Of a DNA stretch of 64,000 nt, positions 44,189-56,179 are shown one piece after another (the stretch's first letter is position 1; every line of letters begins with the position of its first letter). The notes beneath the pieces are model-generated. The model had not been told where the DNA came from, ran no database searches, and saw only the letters and a list, made by a program, of their open reading frames with translations. Source of the DNA: Cryptomeria japonica (taxonomy: Eukaryota; Streptophyta; Pinopsida; Cupressales; Cupressaceae). Location: positions 509,675,373 to 509,739,372 of the forward strand of contig NC_081415.1 of the NCBI RefSeq assembly GCF_030272615.1, read 5' to 3'. The translations under genes and the position numbers were made by a program.

Positions 44189-45271
44189 TCAGAATCCTTC
44201 ATCTCCACTCTCGTGCTCAGTTTCTTCGGCCTCCTCTTCGGAATCTTCCATGCTACTATCCTCTTCAACCTTGACTGCTACGTCCAACTTCGTCCTCTTT
44301 GCTGGCTGTATGGTATCATCAAGAGTGTCCAAGTGGGCATAATAGTACATGGATGGTTTGTTGGGTTCCACCCTACCGCGTGGTTCAAAAGTACCCCACA
44401 TCTCTGGAGGTACCTGTAAACGTATTGCATCCAGGAATAGACTGATGGCGTGGTGGCACATATAAAATGTTTTGTGCTCCAGTTTGAGGAAATCATGAAT
44501 CCTCTCAGCTAAAAGTTGTCCCCAATTGTAAACTTTGCCACACTTGATGCCATTCATCAACCCTATCATCCAGATGGCTATATCGGATGCATGGTTGGCT
44601 CCTGTGAGCCAACTTTTCACCAAGTCCATCAGCATCCTCCACTCTCTCGGTGCAACAAAAGAACGCTTCAATCCCCTACTGTCAGACTAGGCGCTCTTCC
44701 ATTGTTCTTCTGTCAGGTCATCTCTGCACACCAAGTCCAACAACCACTTCTTTTTCTCTTTGGTGAGCTTCTTGGCCAGTTTTGCTACAGATGCTCCCTT
44801 GTCGGGTATACCAAATACCCTCCTGAAGTCCTCAGCCTTGAAGGAAACCCGTACTTTGCAGCCCTGGAACTGAATGATGGAGGCCCTTTCCTGGCGGTTG
44901 TATCCAAACACCATGGTCCACAGCACCAGTTCAAAATCCTTGATATTGAATGTTGGCATCTGAATGGTATGGTCTACCTATGCTTTTCTAAGAGAATCTT
45001 TTATCACATGGTCGGGAGGGGTCTCTTCCCACCAAGCACGACATTCACTGCCGGTCACACTCTCGAAGGCCACTTTTTCTGCAGTAACTCCTTCCGAGTC
45101 CTTCTGTACCTTTGGTCTAATTTTTGCCTTCTTGTTGCTGCTGGTTGGGTCAGTAGTAGTCATAATTGTGCTATAATTTCTTTGCCTTGCACTCCTATCT
45201 GTTTTCCTGTCAAGCCTTTGACCGTTATTATAACTGTTTGAAATTTTGTCACGCCAAGTCGTATGGACCAT
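44189..45271 (-). pseudogene. Gypsy-B extra ORF-X homologue
   Basis: Three pieces in order: 45271-44978 (VTGSECRAWWEETPPDHVIK), 44959-44687 (MPTFNIKDFELVL, KAEDFRRVFGIPD, CRDDLTEEQ) and 44671-44189 (KSWLTGANHASDIAIWMIGL, VYNWGQLLAERIHDFLKLEH, KTFYMCHHAISLFLDAIRL, then an acidic tail). Blocks and spacing match Gypsy-A ORF-X. Two single-codon stops break it. Confidence 0.75.
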
Positions 45272-45279
45272 TGTACTAG

Positions 45280-45960
45280 CTGCTGCCTCTCCACCGTACG
45301 GATTGGTTCGTACACTTCCCTCTCCTGACTGTACAAACTCTTCAACTTTCGCAAACTCTGTAGATAACTCTGTACGGATGGCACGAATTTTCCAACAAAT
45401 GCTTTCTATTTTTATATGTACCTATTCCGTGTGTGTACGGACTTCCCTGCGTCGTCCCCGTATGGTCTTCTCCCTCCTGTCCGTACGCCTCTTGTTCGTA
45501 CGGTCTGCTACATGTGCTTTGACCCTACGACCTCTCTTGATTCCTTGAATGCGTGTATTGGACGACCTTCTTTGTTCACTGTACGATGTCTCCTGAATGT
45601 TTTGTGTTCCATACGGGCTACACCATACGCTGTCTTGCAACCACCGTACACCGTATGGGTCAACTTGTACACAATGCCAGAATTGCTGTAAGCCGTACGG
45701 ACCAGTTCGTGATCTTCGTGCATTGTGCTGAGTCCACCGTACGGTTTTTCGCTGTGCCCTTCCTTCTACTGTGGTATGCCCAATCCGTACGTCGTACGGT
45801 TTGAGATGTGCACGTTGTATTTTCTTCTTGATCGTACACGCATTCTGTACGCCGTACGGACTCCACTTCCTTGCTATGTGTGTTGGCCGTACGACCCTTC
45901 CTGTACTTGCCTTCTCTCCTTTGCCCGTTCTGCTTCCACAAGCGTGATCTTGCTCGTGTG
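45280..45960. repeat. GTACGG/CCGTAC-rich spacer of Gypsy-B
   Basis: More than twenty TACGG, GTACG or CCGTA-type words in about 680 bp, in both orientations, often as the palindrome CCGTACGG (for example near 45693, 45738, 45797 and 45851). It lies between pol and ORF-X, the same place as the Gypsy-A tandem repeat. Not coding. Confidence 0.7.
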
Positions 45961-46046
45961 TTGTCTACAAATGGGCTCTCCGGGGGTTTTTAAAGTCAAT
46001 TGTTTTTTTCATGGTTAGGGTTAGGCATAAGTACTTTATTAACTTT

Positions 46047-46550
46047 TTATAGAATAATTGCCTTATTATTAATTGTATTTGCCATCACTCTTGCCTTACA
46101 CTTTAATTTTTTAATGCTCACTAACCTTGACCTTTTTATTTCATCCATATACTTTAATTTTTCAACGTTTAATACCCCCTTTCTTATCAATTGATTTAAA
46201 CTTTTCACTTGACAATATTTTTTAAATGCAACATTTCGTACCTTCAGTTTACCAAGGTGTCCCGGGATTAGGTTACGCCGTTCAGTTCGGCCTTTGTGAT
46301 CTACAGGGTAGCTTATTGCCTTTGCGAACACTTTTGAATAATCTTTTCGCCCCCTTAGTTTTCTCCTTGTTGTATGGGTACTTGATTTTATCCTTGCTCT
46401 TTCCTTGCCACTTGTCGTGATTTCCTTCCACCTTTTATTTGGTCCTTGGTCAGCGTCCTCGTCTTCTATGTTCCTGTTCACTCCTGAGGGGTGATCCTGA
46501 GTCCTTAGCTTTATCTTTGAATCGTGCAACCACAGACATACGTGCAACAT
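46047..46550 (-). other. Basic open frame downstream of Gypsy-B pol, unknown
   Basis: A 167-codon, Lys/Arg-rich frame between the end of pol and the GTACGG spacer. No motif was recognised; it may be spacer that is open by chance. Confidence 0.2.
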
Positions 46551-46658
46551 CCTCCTCTAGCATTCTTGTGTACAACACGTCCCCATGTACTCCAAGTCCC
46601 ATACCTTGTCGACTAATGGACCCCGCTTATACCGCCCGTCGATGTAGCGGCCTTTGTA

Positions 46659-48077
46659 CTATTGGTACCATGTTATTTTTTCTCCATCAACCTCCAGGGG
46701 CACTGCGGGGTTAGGGATCACCCGATATAATGAGTTTGGTCTGGCTTCCAATTCGCTTGGCTGGGAGACAATAATGAACAAGTCCTCCATTTTAAGCACC
46801 ATCTTTAAACAGGGACCTAGAGTTGCCCCGTACTCTTCTAGGTCAAGTTCTTCCTCCAGGTCTACAAGTTCCTCCTCTTTATTTGTATTCTCGGCTTTCC
46901 TTTTGGCTTCGGCTTCTTCCTCGATATCATATGCGACGTACTCCTCTCGAAGACCCTCATATGGGGCCCGCTTTTTCCAATGTGTGACATCCGTACCCAC
47001 AAAGCCGGGTCCCCAAAATACGCATTTGTCAGGTGTTTATGGATCTTGGGAACCGCAACAGCTTCCAACCGCTTCGGCACAAGCCGTTCTTCCATGCATG
47101 TAAGCGGCTTAGCCCAATCTTTATCCCTTCGATGGGGCTCTGGTTTTACCATCGGGTCTTCTTCCACTTCCTTACTCTGGTCGATGGTCCAATTTCCTTT
47201 TGTAGCGTAGCCCAACATGTTGATTCGTATCACAGGTTTGTTTCGTTCTCTGTAGACTTTCAGTTTCGAACCATTCGCTGGGTCGCTAATTGGATTGTTA
47301 TCCAAGGTGGATAGGTTCACTGCCCCTTTCTTGCCGACCTCTCTGATCTTATAGGGTCTGAGCCAACGAACTTTAAAATTCCGCGGTCGGAGTTCATTCC
47401 AACCGTTATACTTGAAAACCAACTTCCGCGGCCGGAAGTTGACCCGCCATAGGTGCTTGTCATGTGAGCACTTTCGCCGTCGTTGCGCTATCTCCGTTGC
47501 CCATTGTGCCATTACCCTCCGTTTGTCCAGTTTCACCAAGCTGTCAAGCCTTGCACTCAAGCTCTCTTCCTGACCGTGTCTATTATCCACTGCCACCCGT
47601 AGGCTTGGTACGCTGTACTCAATAGGTACCAGTGCTTCCTGTCCGTAAATGAGGTGAAATGGGGTATGCCCTGTAGTGACCTTGTAGGTTGTGCGGTGAG
47701 CCCACAGTACCGTTGGTAGCCTTTCCTCCCAATCCTCTTGCTCCACCCCGCACGACTTATAAATTATTGACACCAATACCTTGTTGCGTGCTTCTGCTTG
47801 TCCGTTAGCTCTAGGGTAGTACGGACTAGAGAGATCCTGAAAGATTTTGAACTCCATGGTCATGGTACGGATTACTTGGTTAACAAAATGCACTCCTTGA
47901 TCACTTGTGATTTGAAGGGGTATCCCGTACCTAGTGACGATCTGTTCATACAGGAACCGTGACGTACTTAGAGCCGTGTTATCTGGTAGGGCTCTCGCTT
48001 CTGCCCATATAGTGAGGTATTATGTAGCCACTACAATATATTTGCACCTATGCATACTGCTTGGCTTCAAGGGTCCC
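46659..48077 (-). pseudogene. Gypsy-B integrase C-terminal half and acidic Pol tail
   Basis: From the solo-LTR border: LKPSSMHRCKYIVVAT, TSDQGVHFVNQV (second Asp kept), [17 protein letters not shown] (Glu), then YKVTTGHTPFHLIYGQEALV and a basic C-terminal domain (RNFKVRWLRPYKIREVGKKG). A shift near 46995 passes into an acidic helical tail (EEEAEAKRKAENTNKEEELV) down to 46659. Confidence 0.85.
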
Positions 48078-50244
48078 TGGTGCAGGAGCACCTAGTTGAG
48101 TAAAAACTCTCCTTTTTGAGTCTTTCTTGCTTTCATGTTTGTAATGTCTTGTGTTAGGTTTATGATGTTGTTTTAGGAGGGTGTGTGTCTTTTCAAATGG
48201 GTTTGATCTTGTTTTGTTCTCAAGAGGTCAAGTTTTGTCTATCAGGATGTGAGTTGACAATTTTGGGTTTCCAGGCCAAAAAGGGCAAAAATGTGAAAAA
48301 TTGCCTGAAAGGTCTAGAAATGCTTTCCAAAGCATTGCAACATGTTTGCTAAGTGTTTTTAAGCATGTCTAGGGTGTTTAGATAAGTTGATGAGGTTAGG
48401 TTGTCAAAAATGTCTTTTGGAGCAAGAAATGTTGTCATTTGGGCTTGTAAAAGTTGTCAAAGTTGTCATTTTTTTTGACTTTTCTAGGACAATGAAGTTG
48501 TGGAAGCCTCATGTCCATACTAGGGCTTGATAACCAACTGGTAAAACTATAAAAGGCCTCCCTTTTCCTTGAAAAGGGTTTGTGATCATATGAGCAAAAG
48601 AATCCTAATAGAAAAGTATGAAATTCTGGTTTTTTTCACTGTTGTTTCCTTCCTTGGAGTAACAGTCCATACTGCAGCATATTGGTCCGTACTGTACCAT
48701 CTGATAAGTGTTCCAATTACTTGTCCAATGGTCTCCAAGTGATCATTGCATTGGTTTTCCATTTGCAAGTAGATTAGATAAAAATTATTTCATTCTGTGT
48801 GCTCACTGCCATGTCAAGGGTTTGGGGTTTAAAAAATGTACCAACCTGACTAATCCAAGCCTGGGCTCCCACCAAATGGATTTGGTCAAGTTGACATGCA
48901 TGTATATAGTGTATATATGTTCATTTTATGCCAGAGTTATACTTGGATAGGTGAATGTGAGCACTTATTACGCAAGTTGTCTAACTTGGCTAGTATTCTT
49001 CCTCAAGGCTTAATTTGGATTCTAAGCATCAATTGTTGAAACCAAACATGAACAGAGGTCTGCACCTGTCCTAAAGGCATTTTGAAGGAACTGGAGCTCC
49101 AAATTGTACTCATTTTGCATCATTATGTGCCACTGTTTGTAAGGGGCAGCGTATTCCCTGTTTTGGGAAAATAAATGGTTTCTGGTATCAAGATTGTTGT
49201 TGAAGCTCCTCATGCATGGAGACTTCGCCCTTGTTTGTTCAATGCAGTGTTAAATTGATTGTTTGAAGGTCTATCTATGTTATGGTGCAAACATTTGGTA
49301 GTCTTAATCCTCCATTTTGCAGAAATAACAGTGAATTGACAGAAAAACAGTGAAGGACAGCGAATTTTGCTCATCTACAGCTTGATCACCAAGTGTTTGG
49401 CATAATGCTTGTTTATCAGTGGCAAGGAATGCTTTAATTTGTTGTGGCAGAGGTCTCCTAGTAGTGTGGGAGTTTGAACCAAGTTTGGTAGTTAGAACCT
49501 ATGGTAGATGCATCCAAACCCTCACTAAACCCTACATTTAAGCCCAAAATTGAGGACAGTCACTAAACCTGATTGAAGGAGCCTAAAACCTGAAAAATCC
49601 TTGAGCTTAGACCTCTAAATTATCATCCAAGACAAGTTTGTGGAAGGATTTTGCCATCGTTGAACAAAATAAGCAAAAAAGTTACAATTAGCCCTCCACG
49701 GGCTATAAGCCTTTTTGACTGCTAAAATGCATTTTTCAAGAACCCGATCACCTTGAACTCATTCAGTTTGGAGAGATCTTTGAAAGACAGTCCAAGACAG
49801 TGAATGAATTTTGAGAAACCTCCATGACATCCTTGTGAAGCGTTTTTGGGTTTTGAGACCTAAGGAGTTGGTTTGAGCAAGTGAATCTAAGAAGCGAAAA
49901 CAAGAAAATGAAAACAAGCTTTTTGAACAAAACCTTCATCTAGTCCCCTAAACCAATTGGAGGTGCTTGTGAGGACAGAGAATAGTTAGAATCATGCCCA
50001 AAAGGACAGAGGAGTGTGTTGAAAGAACTATAATGGTTTGGCATAACCAATAGGGGATGAGTAAGGGAATGAGCTCACTCAAAAGGGGAGTTTGTTAGAG
50101 AAGTGATGCATGAGTTGCTTAGCATGAAGACCTGAAGAATGATTTGCAAACATATACAACAGCCACAAGTAAGTCTTTTGGAAACAAATTGAACCATTAG
50201 ACTTAAACCTCCTTATTGAGCACTTTTTAGCAAACTCCCTATCA
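48078..50244 (+). mobile_element. Solo LTR (TGGTGCAGGAGCACC family) in Gypsy-B integrase, perfect GTCCC duplication
   Basis: A 2167-bp unit from TGGTGCAGGAGCACC to CCCTATCA. GTCCC flanks it exactly (48073-48077 and 50245-50249). Removing it rejoins the integrase sequence GLDFVGP with LKPSS in frame. A TATA-like CTATAAAAGG lies at 48546. No coding is seen. Confidence 0.9.
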
Positions 50245-52209
50245 GTCCCACAAAGTCCAGACCCCATCGTTCAAATAGCTCCTATGACTGAGAGGGAAAG
50301 AGGGGCATGAAGTCCCGCTTGAGTGGTTTTCCTGCACGTTGGCAAGTGTCACACCCGACCAGCCACTCCTGAGCGTCAGTGTGTAGAGTTGCCCACCACA
50401 AACTGGCCAGAAGTACTTTCCGCGCAGTTGCATTTGGTCCCATGTGTTTGCTTGCTAACCCATCATGTGCTTCCTTCAAGACATTGGGGATTTCCTCCTC
50501 AATGACACATCTTCTCAGGATGTGATCAGGTCCCAATTTATACAACAGGCCATTGATCAGTTGGAAAGTCTTACTCTTCAGTGCCAGCTTTCGCCGTTTC
50601 CCTGGAGGCATCTCCTTTGGGAATGTGGAAGTAGAGAGGTACTGGCCGATCTTCTCGTACCACGATGGTAGTACTGCAATTTGGAACAAGTGTGCATCCG
50701 GAAAGTCCTCTTTTACCCCTTCGGCCAGCTCTCGTGACCTGATCCTTGACAGATGATTGACTATCACATGGGACTTCCCTGGCCACACAATAATGAAGGT
50801 GAATTCTTTTGCAAGAGCAGCAACCATCTACTTACCCGACCTTGGATGATTGGTTTATTTACCAAGTGCATTAGTGCCTGATGGTCCACGTAAAACGAGA
50901 ACGGAGTAGCCAACAGGTAGTGGCGAAACTTTTGTACCGCGTACACCATCCCGAGTGCCTCCCACTCCGTTGTGCTGTAGTTCCGTTCAGCCCTTGACAA
51001 AAGTCGGTTGGCGTAAAAAACGGGGTGATCCGGTCCTTGCGTCCCAACTTGTGCTAGGGTAGCACCAATGGCGAAGTTGGAGGCATCGACGTGTACGTGA
51101 AACTCTTTATTCCAATCCGGGTACAATAGTATCGGTGCACTCACCAGCCGATCCTTTAGTTCCTTGAAGGCTCCTTCCTGCTCCGTACCCCATAAGAACG
51201 ACTTGTTCTTGTTGGTTAGCTTGTCTAGGGGCCAGGAGACTTGTGCAAAGCCTTTGATGAATCTCGGGTAGTAGCCAACGTGGCCGAAGAATGACTTAAC
51301 CCCTGTTACATTCATCAGATTCTCCATGTTGATGATCACCCCTATCTTATCTGGGTCTGTCTTTAGGCCTTCTTTACAAACAATGTGGCCAAGGAGCTTT
51401 CCCTGCGGTATCGTAAACCTGCACTTCTTCGGGTTATGAGTGTCCTGATCACTAAAAATAGACCAGCCATCCAAGAACACCCTGAAGTTCCCTATGGACA
51501 TTTTGTCAAAGAGCTTTAAAATTATTCTCTGGAAGGTTGCCGGTGCATTACATAGCCCGAAGGGCATGCGATTGTTGGTGTACACCCCTTCTTCCACCAC
51601 GAATGTAGTTTTTAGCTTATCTTCTTCGGCGATACTTATCTGATTGTATCCCGAGAATCCATCTAGAAATGTGTATATCTCGTGCCCAGCTACTTCTTCC
51701 AAGATGTTGTTAGTGAATGGGATTGGAAATGGGTCTTTGATTGTTACTGCGTTTAGGTACCTGAAGTCTACGCATATCCTTATCCAGTTAGCCTCCTTCT
51801 TGAGAGAAATGACTACTGGGGAGACCCATTCAGTTGTCTCCACCTTAAATATGATCCCAGCCTCCAACATTTTGTTGATTTCCTCATTCACCTTGGCCAC
51901 GTAGTTCTTGTTCATTCTGTACGGTCTCCTTTGTACGGGTTGGGCTCCTGGTATGTAGGATATGCGGTGTACGCATAGTTCTAGAGGTACCCCTTTCAAG
52001 TCCTTGTAGGTCCAGGCAAAGACGTCCTTGTATTCCAGGAATATCTTGAAGGCCGTCGCCTTCAGTATGAGGTTCCAATCATCCCCTACGAGTATCACTT
52101 GCGGGTCCTCGTCCTTGACTAGATTGACATTTTTCACATCCCTTTCCTCGTACTTGATAGGTTTGTCTCGTTCAAACCGTTGGGCTGGTGTATCATCCAC
52201 CCGTGCCAT
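50245..52209 (-). pseudogene. Gypsy-B Pol: RT, RNase H and integrase zinc domain
   Basis: The frame 52209-50764 has the RT blocks PYRMNKNYVAKVNEEINKML, WVSPVVISLKKEANWIRICV and MPFGLCNAPATF. The catalytic motif is FLDGWSIFS, DG in place of DD. About 17-20 residues before NPKKCRF are missing. RNase H follows (FYANRLLSRAERNYSTTEWE, FYVDHQALMHLV). A shift near 50800 leads to 50827-50282 with HDGLASKHMGPNATARKVL and CDTCQRAGKPLKRD. The RT is inactive. Confidence 0.9.
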
Positions 52210-52299
52210 CCCTTCCTGGTACTACCGTACTCCAGGGGAAATGACTTCTCTTCTGTACCGCCACTTGATTCCCCAATCTCTCATATTTGCAGCATGTGG

Positions 52300-53666
52300 C
52301 ACTCCAGGTGGAAGACCTCGTAGTCCTCCATCTGCCAATGGAAGAGTCCGGCCAATGAACTAGTTCCATCTTGAGAGCATCCATCCAGTTCCAGCACTCC
52401 TTTGTTGGGTTCCCTCCCTCCTCTGTCTCCTTCGGAAGCCTACTCCCATCTGTTTGAGTCCTTCGAGTCGGAGTCAGACGATGCAAGCTCTTCACTGACG
52501 ACCTGGTTCCTCAGGTCAGTCACATACTTATGACCTTCACTTTCGATTCAGAGTGTATTCTTCTTCGAGTTATGATTGGCTCTAGCCATGATCAACCATC
52601 CCCTTCCGAGGAGGGCGTCTTACGCTTTTCTCTCCAGTGGAATGACTACGAAGTCTAGAAGGAATTGCTGTGTCCCGATCACCATCTTTTGTGCCATGAG
52701 AGTCCCGAGGGGTTTGATGCCGTGCCGATCTGCACCGACGAGGTAGAATGTTGGTGGCCAGAGGGTAGGCTTGCCAAGACCCCTCCAAGTTTCTTCCGGT
52801 AGTACGTTGACTCCAGACCTGCAAGCCACAATGGTGTTTGTGAGCTTCTACCCCATTATCTCCATCTCTACCACGACAGGTTTCCATCCAATGCTTACGG
52901 TGATCAGCACAGGATCTATGGCATTCATACCAAGTTCGGTCATCGGAGCCGTACTAGATGGTTCCGTTGTCGTTCGGTGTTTCTGGTTGGTGGTGGTGTC
53001 ACCGGTTGCATTTGTCAAGGCCATCCTAAACTGGGTCATGGTCTGTAGGAGGTCGGATACCCGTATGGGTATAGTGGTCTGTAACATTTGCTTAATGATA
53101 GTTTTTTCCGGTCCCAACCGAAGTGGGGTACTGGCAGCCGAGTGCGAGGCACTCCCTTTTTCTGCCATCGCACATTCAATGTCTGCCCTGGCTTGCTGGA
53201 GTCTTTCCTTATCCGTGCGAGGGTTACGATACGTGGCTTTCTTATTTTGCAATCTTGTGTTTGTTAGTACACCTTCCTCTGGTTCCTTTACCTCCAAAAT
53301 ATTCACCCCTTTTTGCTTTGGACACTCTGTGTCCTCGTGATTCCCTAGACCGCACCATTTGCACAACAAACTCCCCACGTTATCTCCATTTTGACATTCC
53401 CGCGCAAAGTGACCCTAGTCGTTGCATTTCCAACATTGGATCATGGGTCGTCCTTTTCCGTCGTACTGAATTCTACTCCTCGACGTGTTATTGTTGGACC
53501 TGTTGTTACCTCGCCGGTTGCTTCGGTACCCTCTAGGAGAGGCATCCGAGTTTGCTGCCGGCTTCGGAGGTGTCGCTGGCGGTGTGACTTGGTCGAGTTG
53601 GGCGTAGAGCACTTGGGTGCTCCGTGCTTTCAAGTTGTACGAGCATTCCTTGATGGAATGCCCCAT
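52300..53666 (-). pseudogene. Gypsy-B Gag zinc knuckles, linker and protease region
   Basis: MGHSIKECSYNLKARSTQVL (second knuckle, one Cys lost), CWKCND then GHFAREC, and CKWCGLGNHEDTEC. Then a charged linker and protease-like VACRSGVNVLPEETWRGLG without the D-S/T-G triad. QQFLLDFVVIPLERKA and LLGRGWL follow. Gypsy-A has the same order. Confidence 0.8.
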
Positions 53667-53679
53667 TACTTGGTAGATG

Positions 53680-54705
53680 TCACAGAAGGCTTTTCAAGGG
53701 CAACTCCCCTTAGTGTGCCCTTTTGTCTTACAATCGGTGCACCATAGTTCCTTCCCTTCCTTGCCATTTTCTTTGTCAGCTTTCAGTTCTTTCATCATCC
53801 TCATCATATCGCTTCAAAGTGGCTGTATGGTTTTTGATTTCATCGTCGTTGTCTTCATTCGTACTATCACCATCACTCACCCGACGCTTCCCTTGGGATG
53901 TCTTATTTTCCCATTTAATATCCATCGGGTGGTTGTATGCTTCGTCATATGAGGGTGGAGGGACGACCTTTATCTTCCGTCTGAGGGACGGTACCAGTCC
54001 TTCAACAAACCATCTCTTCTCTAGGCCATTAGCCGTCTGGTTCTCCCTTTTGTTGAGTAGTTCCCTCAGCCTTTTGTTATAGGCCCGCACACTTTCACTT
54101 TTTCCCTGCTTGGTATTGTAAATCGCCGACACGATTTTATTGTCATCCCGTAGGAGTTCAAACTCCTCTTGGAAAGCCTTCTTCAGGTTGTTCCATGATG
54201 TTTTTTACTGGGCATCTAGGTCCGTATACCAGCCAATTGCTATTCCTCGCAGGGTAGCCGGAAATGCCTTCAACTAGTAATATTTGCCTCCCAAATGGTC
54301 ACGCATGTCTCACAATGTCGTACGGGATCCTCCGACCTGTCGCCCATGAATTTTGGAAGCCTCTGTTTCTTTGAAGTGTGTGCCATTGTTTTTGTCTGGA
54401 GGGTTTTATGTAGCGCCTGCAAGTTATTATATGCTCGGAAGGTATTATGTGTTTGGAAGGTACCGTACGTGTTTGACCTGGTTGGACCCATGTCCGTAGG
54501 GCTTTGGTCACCCTCGCTCCTATAGTCCCTCCTTCCTGAGGTTTTTGGGTCTGACCCTCCTATTTTGGTTTCCTCTGTCAAGGACAAATTCCCTTTCGTC
54601 TTCCTCCCTACGGTTCCGCTCTTTGTACCTTTGGAGTATACTAACGGAGTTCCCGTGCAGTTTCCTCTATTCGGTCTTGGAGTGCAATCAGATTTCTAGC
54701 GAGCA
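53680..54705 (-). pseudogene. Gypsy-B Gag middle part
   Basis: From the solo-LTR border: ARNLIALQDRIEETARELR, KKQRLPKFMGDRSEDPVRHC (54587-54270), SESVRAYNKRLRELLNKREN, LEKRWFVEGLVPSLRRKIK (54132-53776), then the first knuckle CTDCKTKGHTKGSC near 53720. It is collinear with Gypsy-A Gag and broken by several stops. Confidence 0.8.
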
Positions 54706-56179
54706 TGTAATGTCCCCTTTTCTAGGTGACATGAGATGAGCTTTGCAGGGGCCCTGTGAGCCGTTTTGGACCTTCAGACGACAGTTCCTACATTTTAGGG
54801 AGGTCTCCTATTTTTTAGGGAGAATTGGCAGTTGACTGAATGACCACCTGGGGGACCAAGGAGTAGAGCAGGATCCTTTTGAGCAGTTACAGGTGTTTGG
54901 AGAGAGGTTCCTACTTTTTAGGGCAATTCCCTACATTTTAGGAGGTTGTGGCAGTTTCCATATTTGAGGTTCCACGAGACCATACCATGGTTTCAGTTTC
55001 AGGAAGATTGGGTGTGTTTCCTAGTTTCTAGGAGCATCCCTAGATTTTAGGGATGGGACTGCCAGTTGGCCCATCTTGTCTTGCATCAGTGACAGACAGG
55101 TGACAAAGTCAGATTCATGTTTGGTTGGTTATTTTGGGCTATTAATGGATTTATGGAAATATTCTAATATATTTAAATATTTCCTAAGTTAGCGATTAAA
55201 TAAATTAAAAAAAGGCTATGTATATAGCCATTTCAGAGTAATAAGGGGTTTTTGACTTCATCTGGTTTGATATGCCTATGTGTTATAGCTCGTTGGAAAA
55301 GTCTTGAAATTTGCTACATGATTCTCACCTCCCGGAGTCTTTTTGGATGCTTGAAGCTATTTATTCGCAATAAAGTGATATTTTTCTATAGTTTGACGCC
55401 ATAATTGGGAAAGTGTCACTTTAATTAAAAAGCGCAAGATTTATTATTCTTTAGGGTTCGACTTGCAAAGGGAAAGGAGTTATAAGGAGATGAAAACCTA
55501 ATTGATAGCATCTTTGATCATTTTGAAACTTGTGAATTTGGGAATTGCTATGGAAGAGTGATTTTGGTCTCAGACGCAAACCCCAGGTCTGAGCTTGCTG
55601 GGACGTAGCCCTTTGACAGTGGATTTATATAGGATTGCACAGAGATTGTCAGAGGTTGAAGACACACCTTCTTGTCCTGAAGATTCAACGTGCATATTGG
55701 GGGTTTCAACAGGGTGGCTGGTCTATTTCAGCTGGCATGTGATTTGCAGCAGCTTCCACACCTCCTTTGCAACCACACCTTGTTTGTATGTTGGCTTGAA
55801 GGGTTGTATTCAGCTTATTTGATCTTCCTTGTTCGTTGCCAGTAATATGCCTCCATCTAGCATCAATCCAGATTGAGAACAACTCCAAATAAATGTATGG
55901 ATTCTTGCTGAATACAAAACTAGGTTATTTGCCTGGTATGATTTGCAGTATTTTCAGATTGCTCAAGTGTTCTTACATATGAACATTGTTTACTGTTTTA
56001 TTTTACACTCGTTGGTATTTATCAATTACTTTACTTATAACATCAAAACCCAAAAAGAAACAAACCCTTTCTGCAACTTCTGTCTATTCTATAAGATCAC
56101 CGGAAAATTACAAAAATATAGTATGTTTAATTAAGAATTTATAGCAGCAACAGCCAAAGGATCCATTTGGGATCTTTCA
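54706..56179 (+). mobile_element. Solo LTR in Gypsy-B gag, perfect GAGCA duplication
   Basis: A 1474-bp unit from TGTAATGTCCCC to GGGATCTTTCA. GAGCA flanks it exactly (54701-54705 and 56180-56184). The gag frame reads straight through the empty site (SIQRLLARNLIAL). Beyond the first 12 bases it differs from the 2411 and 23163 LTRs. Confidence 0.85.

Noticed and set aside
43659-44342. 227-codon Ser/Thr-rich + strand frame
   Set aside because: It is antisense to ORF-Y and ORF-X of Gypsy-B, which have homologues in Gypsy-A.
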